Positions 37,232 through 45,217 of a stretch of 64,000 bases of DNA are shown piece by piece. Position numbers and translations under genes: made by a program. Numbering within the stretch: position 1 is the first letter of the stretch; each line of letters opens with the position of its first letter. The notes below the pieces were generated by a model. It saw only the letters and a program-made list of their open reading frames with translations, was not told the DNA's origin and made no database searches. The stretch comes from Catellatospora sichuanensis (GTDB lineage: Bacteria; Actinomycetota; Actinomycetes; Mycobacteriales; Micromonosporaceae). Location: NCBI RefSeq assembly GCF_007483665.1, contig NZ_VIQO01000038.1, positions 80,602-144,601 on the forward strand. The letters are read 5' to 3'.

Positions 37232-37242
37232 CTATGCCCTCC
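37222..37242. promoter_or_regulatory. Interlocked divergent start region of the betaine importer
   Basis: The plus-strand permease has TACGGT (37222-37227) 6 nt before ATG 37234, a leaderless promoter whose -10 lies inside the opposite ATPase gene. The minus-strand ATPase starts at GTG 37231 with its Shine-Dalgarno complement at 37237-37242 inside the permease gene. The two transcripts must therefore overlap in antisense at their 5' ends. Confidence 0.7.
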
Positions 37243-37947
37243 AAGGTCAACGACGCCGTGCTCGGCCTGGGCGCACCGGGCGACGATCCGCGCAACCCCT
37301 GGTTCTCCTGGAGCTACGTCAGCCAGAACACCGACACCCTGCTCGCCGCGCTACGCGAACACCTCATGCTGACCTTAGTCGCCGTGGCACTGGCGACGGT
37401 GATCGCGATCCCGCTGGCGATCCTGGCGTACCGCGTCGGCGCGCTGTCCGGGCCGATCCTCGGTTTCACCGGTGTGCTCTACACCGTCCCCTCGCTCGCG
37501 CTGTTCGCGTTCCTCGCGCCGTTCACGGGCATCGTCCAGCCCACCGCCGTGCTGATCGGACTGACGATGTACGCGCTGCTCACCATCGTGCGCAACACGT
37601 TGACCGCACTGCGCCAGGTGCCCGCCGACGTGCTCGACAGCGCCCGCGGCATGGGCTACGGCAGGCGCGCCATGCTGTGGCGCATCGAGCTGCCGCTGGC
37701 GCTGCCCGGCATCATGACCGGCCTGCGCATCGCCACGGTCTCCACGGTGGCGCTGGTCACGGTCGGCGAGATCGCCGGCTGGGGCGGCCTCGGCGAACTG
37801 ATCATCGGCGGCTTCAACAGCAACTACTACCGTCCGCAGATCATGACGGCGACGCTGCTCTGCGTGGCCCTCGCCCTGGTCCTCGACCTGGTCCTGCTCG
37901 CCGTGGGCCGCGTCATCATGCCCTGGACCCGGCGGAGGACCGCATGA
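37234..37947 (+). CDS. Betaine/choline-type ABC importer, permease 1
   Basis: A 237-aa OpuCB/ProW-like permease with about five to six helices. The binding-protein-dependent transport motif (DVLDSARGMGYGRRAMLWRIELPLALPGIMTG) lies at about 130-165. Its TGA overlaps the ATG of the first of two tandem mini-ORFs. It probably forms a heterodimer with the permease at 38086. Confidence 0.93.
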   Translation: MPSKVNDAVLGLGAPGDDPRNPWFSWSYVSQNTDTLLAALREHLMLTLVAVALATVIAIPLAILAYRVGALSGPILGFTGVLYTVPSLALFAFLAPFTGIVQPTAVLIGLTMYALLTIVRNTLTALRQVPADVLDSARGMGYGRRAMLWRIELPLALPGIMTGLRIATVSTVALVTVGEIAGWGGLGELIIGGFNSNYYRPQIMTATLLCVALALVLDLVLLAVGRVIMPWTRRRTA

Positions 37948-38018
37948 GCGAGCGTAAGCGAGCGAATCAGGGGCCTACCACCCATGCCGCCGACGAGCGC
38001 AGCGAGGAGAAGGCATGA
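37944..38018 (+). CDS. Tandem mini-ORF 1 (ERSEEKA type)
   Basis: A 24-codon ORF whose ATG overlaps the permease stop and whose TGA overlaps the ATG of an identical second ORF. The peptide begins MSERKRANQ and ends DERSEEKA. Codons near the end carry GAGGAG as ribosome binding site for the next frame. It belongs to the family seen at five loci in the window. Confidence 0.55.
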   Translation: MSERKRANQGPTTHAADERSEEKA

Positions 38019-38085
38019 GCGAGCGTAAGCGAGCGAATCAGGGGCCTACCACCCATGCCGCCGACGAGCGCAGCGAGGAGAAGGC
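37944..38085 (+). repeat. Two perfect 71-bp tandem copies
   Basis: Positions 37944-38014 and 38015-38084/5 are identical 71-bp units starting at ATGAGCGAGCG and ending at GAGGAGAAGGC. Since 71 is not a multiple of three, each copy shifts the frame so that its TGA overlaps the ATG of the next unit. The perfect identity indicates recent duplication. Confidence 0.95.
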
Positions 38086-38089
38086 ATGA
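38015..38089 (+). CDS. Tandem mini-ORF 2 (ERSEEKA type)
   Basis: Identical in sequence to mini-ORF 1. Its stop overlaps the start of permease 2 (ATGA), and its last codons give that permease the Shine-Dalgarno GAGGAG, 6-8 nt before the ATG. The four-frame chain permease 1, mini-ORF 1, mini-ORF 2, permease 2 has no untranslated gap. Confidence 0.55.
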   Translation: MSERKRANQGPTTHAADERSEEKA

Positions 38090-38811
38090 GCGTGATCGAC
38101 GACGCGATCGTCTGGCTGAACGATCCGCTGAACTGGACCAATCCGGACGGGATCATCTCGCGCACGGGGGAGCACCTGTGGATCTCCGCGGCCGCGGTGG
38201 CCCTGGGCTGCGCGGTCGCCTGGCCGCTGGGCGTGTGGATGGGGCACGTCGGCCGCGGCGGCGCCGCGGTGGTGACGGTGACCAACCTCAGCCGCGCCGT
38301 GCCCACGGTCGCGCTGCTCACCATCTTCCCGCTCACCGCGATCGGCTTCGGCCCGAAGGCGATCATCCTGGCGCTGTCCCTGTTCGCGATCCCGCCACTG
38401 CTGGCCAACGCCTACCTGGGCGTGCGTGAGGTCGATCCGGAGGTGCGCGACGCGGGCCGGGGCATGGGCCTGTCCGCCTGGCAGCTGCTGCGCAAGGTCG
38501 AGCTGCCGCTCGCGGTGCCGTATCTGGCCAACGGGTTCCGCATCGCCGCGGTGCAGGTCGTGGCGACCGCCACCCTGGCGGCGTTCGTCAACGGCGGCGG
38601 CCTCGGCATGATCATCAGCCGGGGCTTCGGGCTGGGCCTGGCCTCGGGAGGCGGCCAGGTGCTGGCCGGCGGCATGCTGGTGGCGCTGCTCTGCCTGACC
38701 ATCGAGGGTGTGCTCGCCCTCATCGAGAAGGCGCTGCTGCCGAAGTCGCTGCGCCGCGTCAAGCACCGTCCCCCGGCTTCGGTCGCCGACGCGCTGCCCG
38801 CCGGATCCTGA
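38086..38811 (+). CDS. Betaine/choline-type ABC importer, permease 2
   Basis: A 241-aa OpuCD/ProW-like permease with about five to six helices and the motif EVDPEVRDAGRGMGLSAWQLLRKVELPLAVPYLANG at about 120-155. It starts directly at the end of the mini-ORF chain. The C-terminal 30 residues are a hydrophilic tail. The substrate-binding protein is at 39459, after an opposite-strand HAD gene. Confidence 0.93.
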   Translation: MSVIDDAIVWLNDPLNWTNPDGIISRTGEHLWISAAAVALGCAVAWPLGVWMGHVGRGGAAVVTVTNLSRAVPTVALLTIFPLTAIGFGPKAIILALSLFAIPPLLANAYLGVREVDPEVRDAGRGMGLSAWQLLRKVELPLAVPYLANGFRIAAVQVVATATLAAFVNGGGLGMIISRGFGLGLASGGGQVLAGGMLVALLCLTIEGVLALIEKALLPKSLRRVKHRPPASVADALPAGS

Positions 38812-38837
38812 ACGACCGTTGCGCGCCCGGGGCCGTT

Positions 38838-39242
38838 TCAGAGCAGGCCGCGGTCGCGCAGCAGCTCGAAAAGCCGGTTGTTGTCGCAGAACAGCACGCT
38901 GTCGATCCCGGCGGCCGTGCCGCCCGCGACGTAGACCGGCTTGTCGTCGACGAACAGGCATTCGTCGGGCGTACGCCCGATCTCGGCCAGGGCCCGCTCG
39001 AAGAACGCCCGCTGCGGCTTCAGAAAACCTATCTCGTACGACACCAGCACCCCGCTGATGCCGGGCCGCCCGCCCAGCAGCTCACGGATCACAGCCGCGC
39101 GGCGCGGGCTCTGATTGGTGACCAGGTACACGCCGTCGACCGCGAGCCGGGGCAGCACGGCCAGCAACTCCTCGTTGGGATCGAGGCTGCCCGCGGGCAC
39201 CAGCAGCACGCCGTCCACGTCGAGCAGCAGCGTCGTCACCAC
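38838..39242 (-). CDS. Small HAD-superfamily hydrolase
   Basis: A 134-aa HAD-fold protein with motif I LLLDVDGVLL (D8, D10), a threonine motif II in LVTNQSP, the lysine in GFLKPQ and motif IV FVDDKP. It lacks the large cap domain, so it is short for the family but complete in catalytic motifs. GTG 39242 follows TAGGCT (39249-39254) by 6 nt, a leaderless start. It sits inside the betaine importer cluster on the other strand. The substrate is unknown. Confidence 0.85.
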   Translation of the reverse strand: MVTTLLLDVDGVLLVPAGSLDPNEELLAVLPRLAVDGVYLVTNQSPRRAAVIRELLGGRPGISGVLVSYEIGFLKPQRAFFERALAEIGRTPDECLFVDDKPVYVAGGTAAGIDSVLFCDNNRLFELLRDRGLL

Positions 39243-39458
39243 GCGACCAGCCTAGGCCCGCGCAGGTCGCACCCCGCATGACGTCGATCACCCGGGGTTT
39301 CCACGCCAAGCCGCTGACCTGCGGATGTGAACGGTTTGCGAATTGTCAGGCGCGGGTAGGCGAGCGCGGTTCACGAATTCATCGCAAGGATGTCTCAGGT
39401 ACGCGGTAAGAAAGACCTTTGCACATTATTTCGCAGTGAAGACGACGGAAGGCTGAAT

Positions 39459-40463
39459 ATGGCAACGCACACCCGGAGGGCGTCCGTCCTCCTGCTGGCC
39501 GGTGTCACCGCGGCGGCGTTCGCGCTGACCGGCTGCGGGCAGGCCGGTTCCTCGGGCACGGAGGCACCGGCCACCGCCTCGGGCGCCGGCTGCGCGCCGG
39601 TCGCCGGCGACCAGCTCGTGGTCCTCGACGATGACAAGCACCTGCAGAACACCGACAACGTCGTCGCCGTCGCCAACGCCAAGCGGGCCACCCCCGCACT
39701 GCTCGCGGCCGTGGACAAGGTCGCGGCGGCGCTGGACACCCCGAAGCTGATCGCGCTGAACAAGGCGGTCGAGGTCGAGCGCAAGACCTCCGAGGTCGCG
39801 GCGCAGGAGTTCGCGGCGCAGGCGGGCCTGACCACCGGCCTGTCCGGCGGCACCGGCCCGGTGGTGGTCGGCGCGGCGAACTTCCCCGAGAGCAAGACCC
39901 TCGCCGAGCTGTACAAGATCGCGCTGAACGCGGCGGGCTTCCAGGCCACCGTGCAGGTCTCGGGCAACCGCGAGCTCTACGAGCCGGCCTTGGAGCGCGG
40001 CGAGCTGACGGTGTTCCCCGAGTACGCCGCGACCCTCACCGAGTTCCTGAACCAGAAGCAGAACGGCAAGGACGCCGCAGCCAAGGCCAGCGGTGACCTC
40101 AACGCCACCGTGGCGGCCCTGAAGGAGCTGGCCACCAAGGCCGGGCTGACCGTGGGCACGCCGTCGGCCGCCGCGGACCAGAACGCGTACGCGGTGACCA
40201 AGGCGTTCGCCGACCAGCACCAGGTGAAGACGCTGTCGGACTTCGCGGCGAAGTGCTCCGGCCAGGCCACCGTGCTGGCCGGTCCGCCGGAGTGCCCGCA
40301 GCGCTCGTTCTGCAAGCCGGGCCTGGAGAAGACCTACGGCATCACGTTCGGCTCGTTCCAGCAGGCCGACGCCGGCGGCCCGCAGAGCAAGACCGCGGTG
40401 ACCACCGGCAAGGCCACCCTCGGCATGGTCTTCTCGTCCGACGGCAGCCTCGCCACCAACTGA
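39459..40463 (+). CDS. Betaine/choline-type substrate-binding lipoprotein
   Basis: A 334-aa OpuAC/ProX-like extracytoplasmic binding protein anchored as a lipoprotein: the signal peptide ends in the lipobox ALTGC near residue 26. The domain starts around residue 128 (VVVGAANFPESKTLAELYKIAL), which is typical of quaternary-amine binders. Before it lies a second segment (about 48-115) whose fold I cannot place. ATG 39459 has GGAAGG about 6 nt upstream; longer frames are not needed. It completes the importer encoded from 36266 to 38811. Confidence 0.92.
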   Translation: MATHTRRASVLLLAGVTAAAFALTGCGQAGSSGTEAPATASGAGCAPVAGDQLVVLDDDKHLQNTDNVVAVANAKRATPALLAAVDKVAAALDTPKLIALNKAVEVERKTSEVAAQEFAAQAGLTTGLSGGTGPVVVGAANFPESKTLAELYKIALNAAGFQATVQVSGNRELYEPALERGELTVFPEYAATLTEFLNQKQNGKDAAAKASGDLNATVAALKELATKAGLTVGTPSAAADQNAYAVTKAFADQHQVKTLSDFAAKCSGQATVLAGPPECPQRSFCKPGLEKTYGITFGSFQQADAGGPQSKTAVTTGKATLGMVFSSDGSLATN

Positions 40464-40482
40464 CCCACCGCACCACCTCGGC

Positions 40483-40512
40483 GGCGGCCCGGTCCACCTG
40501 GACCGGGCCGCC
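40483..40512 (+). terminator. Terminator after binding-protein gene
   Basis: A 14-bp perfect stem (GGCGGCCCGGTCCA and its complement), effectively 13 bp with an ACCT loop, 20 bp after the stop and followed by CTTCG. Confidence 0.82.
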
Positions 40513-40524
40513 CTTCGCCGCGTC

Positions 40525-40579
40525 GATCATGAACTTATGGCACGGCTCGACGGCATGTCACGGCCACAACTTCATGATC
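40525..40579. repeat. Intergenic palindrome with GATCATGAA arms
   Basis: Arms GATCATGAACTTATGGC and GCCACAACTTCATGATC pair with two mismatches around a 21-nt loop. It stands between convergent genes, just after a true terminator, so termination alone does not explain it. It resembles other long palindromes in the window in having GATC near its ends. Confidence 0.65.
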
Positions 40580-40619
40580 ACTATCGGCGGGACGGTGGCG
40601 CGCGGCTCGGTGGGCGGGC

Positions 40620-41252
40620 TCAGCCGAACCGGAACAGGCGGCCGCCCGGGCCGAGCGGTGGCGGTACGGCGGTGAGCAGGTGCACGCCGACCGAGAACAG
40701 CACGTCGTCCGGGGCGTGGAAGGCCGTCTCGGCGAAGCCGGCCTCGGCGAACCACGTCCGGATCGACGGGGTCAGGTCGGGGGCACGCCGGGTCCGCGTC
40801 CAGATCACGGTCGCGCCGGATGCGCACAGCCGCGGCAGCGCGGCGACGGTGCGCCGCACCTCGGCGTCGCCCATGTTGCCGAAGACCCCCGCGAACAGCA
40901 CCAGGTCGGCCGGGACGGCGTCGGCATAGGACTCGAGCAGTCCGGCGTCCGCACAGGTCGCCGTGACGGCCACACCGAGGCGGTCGGCCTCCGCCTGCGC
41001 CACCGCGGTGTTGCGGCTGTCGTACTCGATCAGCGTCGCGCGCACCCGGGACGCGTCGGGCCGACGGGCCAGCACCCCGAGCAGGTCCCGTCCCTGGCCC
41101 GCACATGCGCTGACCACGGTCAGCACCGGCTCCGGACGCTCGTCCAGCCAGCTGTCGACGTGGTCCTGCACCAGCCGCAAGCGGCGCGACAGCGGCGAAT
41201 CCGGGTCGGTGTACGGCTGGTGCCAGTCATACCAGTCCTTCGTGGCGCTCAC
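40620..41252 (-). CDS. Class I SAM-dependent methyltransferase
   Basis: A 210-aa Rossmann methyltransferase. The SAM-binding strand-loop is VLTVVSACAGQGRDLLGVL (about 42-60), followed by the acidic residue ending strand 2 (LIEYDSRN). The N-terminus SATKDWYDWHQPYTDPDSPLSRRL is characteristic of an actinobacterial family whose substrate I do not know. I start at GTG 41252; a GTG at 41270 is also possible. Confidence 0.83.
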   Translation of the reverse strand: MSATKDWYDWHQPYTDPDSPLSRRLRLVQDHVDSWLDERPEPVLTVVSACAGQGRDLLGVLARRPDASRVRATLIEYDSRNTAVAQAEADRLGVAVTATCADAGLLESYADAVPADLVLFAGVFGNMGDAEVRRTVAALPRLCASGATVIWTRTRRAPDLTPSIRTWFAEAGFAETAFHAPDDVLFSVGVHLLTAVPPPLGPGGRLFRFG

Positions 41253-41346
41253 AGGCGACCAATCTGCCACGACCGCCCGGTTTCGGGGAGCCCGAGTGCT
41301 GCCGTTGCGGCATGATCAGTGCTCTCCCAGCCCCGGGCCCGGGGCG

Positions 41347-41997
41347 TCAGAGCGCCGCGGCGGCCAGCGCGGCGAGGGTGACGCCCGCAAGGGTGGTCAG
41401 CAGGGTCAGGCCGGTCATCGGCTTCAGCGAGACCGCGTTGGGCACGCCGACCACGCGGGTGCCCGCGGCCAGCGCGCTGGCCACGCCGGTAGGCGAGTCC
41501 TCGATCACCAGGCAGTCGGCGGGCTCGACGTTCAGCAGTTTCGCCGCGCGCAGGTAGGGGTCCGGGTGCGGCTTGGTGAACGCGACCTCGTCGCCGCAGA
41601 CCACGGCGTCGAAGTTGTGCCTGCCGAGGGTGTCCAGGGCCACCTCGACGCACCGCCGGTTGGTCGAGGTCACCAGGGCCGTGGGCAGGCCCGCGGCGCG
41701 TACCTCGTGCAGCAGCTCCTGCGCGCCGGGCCGCCAGACCAGGTCGGTGGCGAACAGCCCGGCGACCCGGTCGTAGATCCAGGCCGCGCTGACGGCGGCG
41801 TCACGCCAGGGCTGGCCGATGCCCTCGTGGAACAGCAGCATCGACTCGTCGACGGAGCGCCCGACCATGTTCAGCCGTACCTCGACCGAGATCTCCGCGC
41901 CGTAGTCGCGGGCCAGCTCCTCGATGGCGACGTCCCACAGCGGCTCGCTGTCGAACAGGGTTCCGTCCATGTCGAAGAGCACTGCCGCCGGAGTCAT
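41347..41997 (-). CDS. HAD-superfamily phosphatase, beta-PGM-like
   Basis: A 216-aa HAD phosphatase with DMDGT at 9-13, a helical cap (about 18-90), VTSTN motif II, the catalytic lysine in FTKPHPDP and acidic motif IV in VIEDSPTG. This pattern fits beta-phosphoglucomutase-like or sugar-phosphate phosphatases. The last 20 residues are strongly hydrophobic. No operon partner is evident. Confidence 0.9.
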   Translation of the reverse strand: MTPAAVLFDMDGTLFDSEPLWDVAIEELARDYGAEISVEVRLNMVGRSVDESMLLFHEGIGQPWRDAAVSAAWIYDRVAGLFATDLVWRPGAQELLHEVRAAGLPTALVTSTNRRCVEVALDTLGRHNFDAVVCGDEVAFTKPHPDPYLRAAKLLNVEPADCLVIEDSPTGVASALAAGTRVVGVPNAVSLKPMTGLTLLTTLAGVTLAALAAAAL

Positions 41998-42065
41998 GCC
42001 ACGATCATCCCCGGCCGCGGCCGGGACCGCCGCCGACCGTGGCTGACATCACGCCGGATCGGGGT

Positions 42066-42947
42066 TCACCAGGCCGGAATGCCCTTGCCCTTGCTGCCCT
42101 TGACCGACTTTTTCAGCGTCTTGGTGCCGGTCCACACCGCGCAGCGCACCCGGTGGTCGCCGGCCGCCCAGTTCTCCTCGGTGGCCGGCCAGGCGATGAC
42201 CCCCAGGCCGGCCGCCTGCGCCCGGCTGATCCCGATATACGGGGCGACGGCGTCCCGGCACTGCCGGAACAGCGCGTTCCACTCCCGATCCGACTCCGGG
42301 TAGGGCACCCCGCTCTCGGCCCGCAGGAACCCGGCGTACTCGGCGTTGTGCGCGGTGGCGCAGGGCACCTCGCGCATCCAGTCGATGCGCCGGCCCTGGG
42401 CCGCCGGCGCCTCGGCGCAGCCGACCACGAGCCCCTCCCAGAACCCGTCCTTGAGGCTGCCGGCCCGCGTGATGAAGTGCCCGTCCTTGTCGACGATGCC
42501 CACCTCGATCAGGTCGCAGCGGAACCAGCGGGCGCCGCCCTCCCACGCCGCCTCTCCCGGCAGGGTCAGGCGCAGCTCCAGGCGGCCCTCCCACCACGGC
42601 CGGCCCAGGTACGCCGCCGCTTTGGTGTCGCATTCGGTGTATGCGGCCGCCAGGTGCTCGGGTCCCGGCTTCTCGTCGCCAGGGAAGGCGCCGACGTGCG
42701 CCACCTCGGCGTAGTGGATCCGGTCGCACGTCACGGCGGGACCCGTGCTGCCCCCGGCCTCCGCGGGGCGGGTGTCGAGGCACCTGCCCACCGACGGCAG
42801 GTAGCCCGTCGCCTGCGCCACCGGCGGCCAGTCGTCGGTCAGCCGCCCGTCGGCCCCGGGCGGCAGGTCAGGGCTGACACAGCCCGCCAGCACGACGTTC
42901 AGCAGCATCGCGGCCGGCATCAGGCCGGCCGTCAGGCGTCCTCGCAT
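42066..42947 (-). CDS. Septum-formation-family lipoprotein
   Basis: A 293-aa exported lipoprotein. ATG 42947 has GGGGAGG 7 nt upstream; the signal peptide ends in the lipobox VLAGC near residue 23. The mature part has two related halves with conserved Cys and Trp positions (VTCDRIHYAEVAHVGAF at about 70 and VPCATAHNAEYAGFL at about 205). This duplicated CxxxHxxEvxg pattern is the Septum_form domain. The C-terminus is lysine-rich. The family name does not prove a role in division. Confidence 0.85.
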   Translation of the reverse strand: MRGRLTAGLMPAAMLLNVVLAGCVSPDLPPGADGRLTDDWPPVAQATGYLPSVGRCLDTRPAEAGGSTGPAVTCDRIHYAEVAHVGAFPGDEKPGPEHLAAAYTECDTKAAAYLGRPWWEGRLELRLTLPGEAAWEGGARWFRCDLIEVGIVDKDGHFITRAGSLKDGFWEGLVVGCAEAPAAQGRRIDWMREVPCATAHNAEYAGFLRAESGVPYPESDREWNALFRQCRDAVAPYIGISRAQAAGLGVIAWPATEENWAAGDHRVRCAVWTGTKTLKKSVKGSKGKGIPAW

Positions 42948-43112
42948 CGCCCGTCCTCCCCGTTGGTCGACTGCGTCGCAGCGTAGACAACCCGCCGGGG
43001 CGGCGGATCGGCCTAACAGCCGATCATGGGATTGCCGCGCGGCGTGGTGTCGGAGGCGGCGGATACGGTGTGGCCGAAGCGCTCCCCTCCCGCGAGAGAA
43101 GGCCCCTTCCCC

Positions 43113-44537
43113 ATGCCCGCTGAGACCACCTACCTCGAACTGTCCGAAGCCGACGGCGGCTCGCACAAGTTCTACGAGGTCGTCGTCGACGACACCGAAC
43201 TGACCATCCGCTACGGACGGATCGGCGACGCCGGAGCGACGACGAAGAGCACGTTCGCCGACAACGCGAAGGCGCGCGCCGCCGCCGCGAAGAAGATCGG
43301 CGAGAAGGTGCGCAAGGGATACGCCCCCGCGGTGCCGGGCGCGCGGGGCAAGCGCGCGGTGTCGCGGCGCGCCATCGTCAGCACCCGCTCGACCGCGAAG
43401 ACCGCGCCGGTGCTGTGGCGCTACCGCTCGGGCACGTCCGCGTTCGGCATCTTCGTCGACAGCAAGGTCTGCATGGTCGGCAACGAGGCCGGCGTGATCA
43501 CCACGCTGACCCACGGCGCCGAGGTGGTGCAGCAGTTCAAGCTGCCCGACGGAGTCAAGTGCATCGTCGCCGACGACGCCTGGCTCTACGCCGGCTGCGA
43601 CGACGGCAACGTCTACGACCTGTCCGGCAAGGTGCCGCGGCTGGCGTACCGGATCGCGCCCGACATCGACATCTACTGGCTCGACATCCACGACGGCGTG
43701 CTCGGCGTGTCCGACGCGGGCGGCGGCGTGGCCGCGATCGACCACGAGGACGAGTTCCTGTGGCGGCGCAAGAGCACCGGCTCGTCGGGCTGGATGGTCC
43801 GCTGCGACGCCGACGCCGTGCACCACGGCCACTCCGGCGGTGTGACCAGCTACGACTGGCGCACGGGTGAGCAGCGCTGGCACCAGAGCACCGGCGCGGT
43901 GCTGTTCGGCTGGCAGGAGGAGCACACGCTGTACGCGGGCACCTCCACCCGCAAGGTCGTCGAGTTGGGCAAGGACGGCTCGCCCCGACGCGAATACCAG
44001 TGCGACGCCCCCGTGTTCTCCTGCGCGACCAGCCCCGACGGCAGCTACGTCTTCGCCGGTGACAACAGCTCCTCGGTGTACTGCTTCGACAGCTCCGGCA
44101 ACCGGCTGTGGAAGCTCGGCACCGGCTGCGGCTCGGCGTACTCGATGCAGTACCACGACGAGCGGCTCTACATCGTGACCACGGACGGCTCGCTGGCCTG
44201 CATCGACGCGACCGAGTCGGCGATCCGCGCGGCCGAGGGCGGTTCCGTGCCCGTCGTCGTCGACGTCAAGGCGCCGCGCATGGAGGCCGTCGCCGCGTCC
44301 ACCACGGTCGAGGTCGTCACCGCCGAGGCGGGCGGCGACGGCATCGTGCTGGAGTGTTTCGAGGAGGGCGGCCGGCTGCGGGTGCGCGTGGTGTCCGAGG
44401 GCTACCAGCAGTCGTGGCAGGTGCAGTTCCCCAAGGGCATCCGCGAGGCCGGCGCGCGATACGTCGTGTCCGAGGTGCGCCAGGCCAGCCGGGGCGGCTT
44501 CTACCGCGCCTTCGGCGAGATCCGCCGCCTGGCGTAG
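43113..44537 (+). CDS. WGR domain fused to PQQ-like beta-propeller
   Basis: A 474-aa protein. Residues 3-72 form a WGR domain (YLELSEADGGSHKFYEVVV, LTIRYGRIGDAG), a nucleic-acid-binding module found in PARPs and bacterial MolR-type proteins. A basic alanine-rich linker (about 65-105) leads to an outer-membrane-BamB/PQQ-like beta-propeller from about 110 to 375 with repeated WLYAGCDDGNVYDLSG and YVFAGDNSSSVYCFDSSG blades. A small C-terminal beta domain (about 395-474) ends the protein. It has no signal peptide. ATG 43113 is about 12 nt after GAGAGAAGG. The function is unknown. Confidence 0.85.
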   Translation: MPAETTYLELSEADGGSHKFYEVVVDDTELTIRYGRIGDAGATTKSTFADNAKARAAAAKKIGEKVRKGYAPAVPGARGKRAVSRRAIVSTRSTAKTAPVLWRYRSGTSAFGIFVDSKVCMVGNEAGVITTLTHGAEVVQQFKLPDGVKCIVADDAWLYAGCDDGNVYDLSGKVPRLAYRIAPDIDIYWLDIHDGVLGVSDAGGGVAAIDHEDEFLWRRKSTGSSGWMVRCDADAVHHGHSGGVTSYDWRTGEQRWHQSTGAVLFGWQEEHTLYAGTSTRKVVELGKDGSPRREYQCDAPVFSCATSPDGSYVFAGDNSSSVYCFDSSGNRLWKLGTGCGSAYSMQYHDERLYIVTTDGSLACIDATESAIRAAEGGSVPVVVDVKAPRMEAVAASTTVEVVTAEAGGDGIVLECFEEGGRLRVRVVSEGYQQSWQVQFPKGIREAGARYVVSEVRQASRGGFYRAFGEIRRLA

Positions 44538-44548
44538 CCCTTCAGTCT

Positions 44549-44589
44549 CCCGCCGCCGCGTCCGGGTGCCACCGGAACGCGGCGGCGGG
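44549..44589 (+). terminator. Terminator after WGR gene
   Basis: A 13-bp stem (CCCGCCGCCGCGT and its complement) extended by CCGG/CCGG past a one-base bulge, with a small loop, 11 bp after the stop. Confidence 0.8.
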
Positions 44590-44704
44590 CATCACCGGCT
44601 CCGGTGCCGGGGCGCGAGCAGGGCCGAGGCGGCACCTAGCGAAACCACCGGATCTTCACGATCTCACCACCGCCGGGGCCGGGACGGCTCCGTACCATCG
44701 GCGG

Positions 44705-45097
44705 ATGCCCCGCACCGACTGGACCCGCCGCCTGCTCGCCCTCGCCGCGGCCGCCGCGGTCCTGGTCATCGCCCTGCTCATCCGGGCTGCCGCGGACGGG
44801 CCGCTCGAGCAGCACTCCGGCACCGCGCTGTACGCCTCGATGATCTACGCCGGGGTCTTCTTCCTGTGGCCGCGCACGACTCCCCTGGTCGCGGGCGCGC
44901 TCGCGACCGCGTTCTGCTGGCTGGTCGAGCTGTCGCAGCTGACCGGCGTGCCCGCGTACCTCTCGGAGCGCTCCCTGCTGGCCCGGCTGGCGCTCGGCGT
45001 CGCCTACGACCCGCTGGACATGCTCTGGTATCCGGTCGGGGTGCTGCCGCTGGTGGCGGTGCACCTGCTCCTGCGTCAGCGGCGGGCGACCGCGTGA
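44705..45097 (+). CDS. DUF2809 family membrane protein
   Basis: A 130-aa integral membrane protein with four predicted helices. The FCWLVELSQLTGVPAYL segment (about 64-80) and DPLDMLWYPVGVL near 105-117 match the DUF2809 pattern, which is related to VanZ-like proteins. ATG 44705 follows TACCAT (44693-44698) by 6 nt, a leaderless start. The function is unknown. Confidence 0.82.
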   Translation: MPRTDWTRRLLALAAAAAVLVIALLIRAAADGPLEQHSGTALYASMIYAGVFFLWPRTTPLVAGALATAFCWLVELSQLTGVPAYLSERSLLARLALGVAYDPLDMLWYPVGVLPLVAVHLLLRQRRATA

Positions 45098-45136
45098 CCC
45101 CCGTCAGCCCACGCCGCCCGACCCCCGTTTTCCATG

Positions 45137-45195
45137 GACGTTGGCCTATCCCATCGAGAATGATCTACGATTTTTCGACGAGATAGGCCAACGTC
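45137..45195. repeat. Intergenic palindrome, family R2 (copy a)
   Basis: Arms GACGTTGGCCTATC and its complement (14 bp perfect, with further pairing by CATCGA/TCG) around an AT-rich loop. The same arms occur at 61385-61443. It lies between the convergent DUF2809 and vapC genes. Confidence 0.8.
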
Positions 45196-45217
45196 TATCA
45201 AAGGGGGGTCGGGGTGG

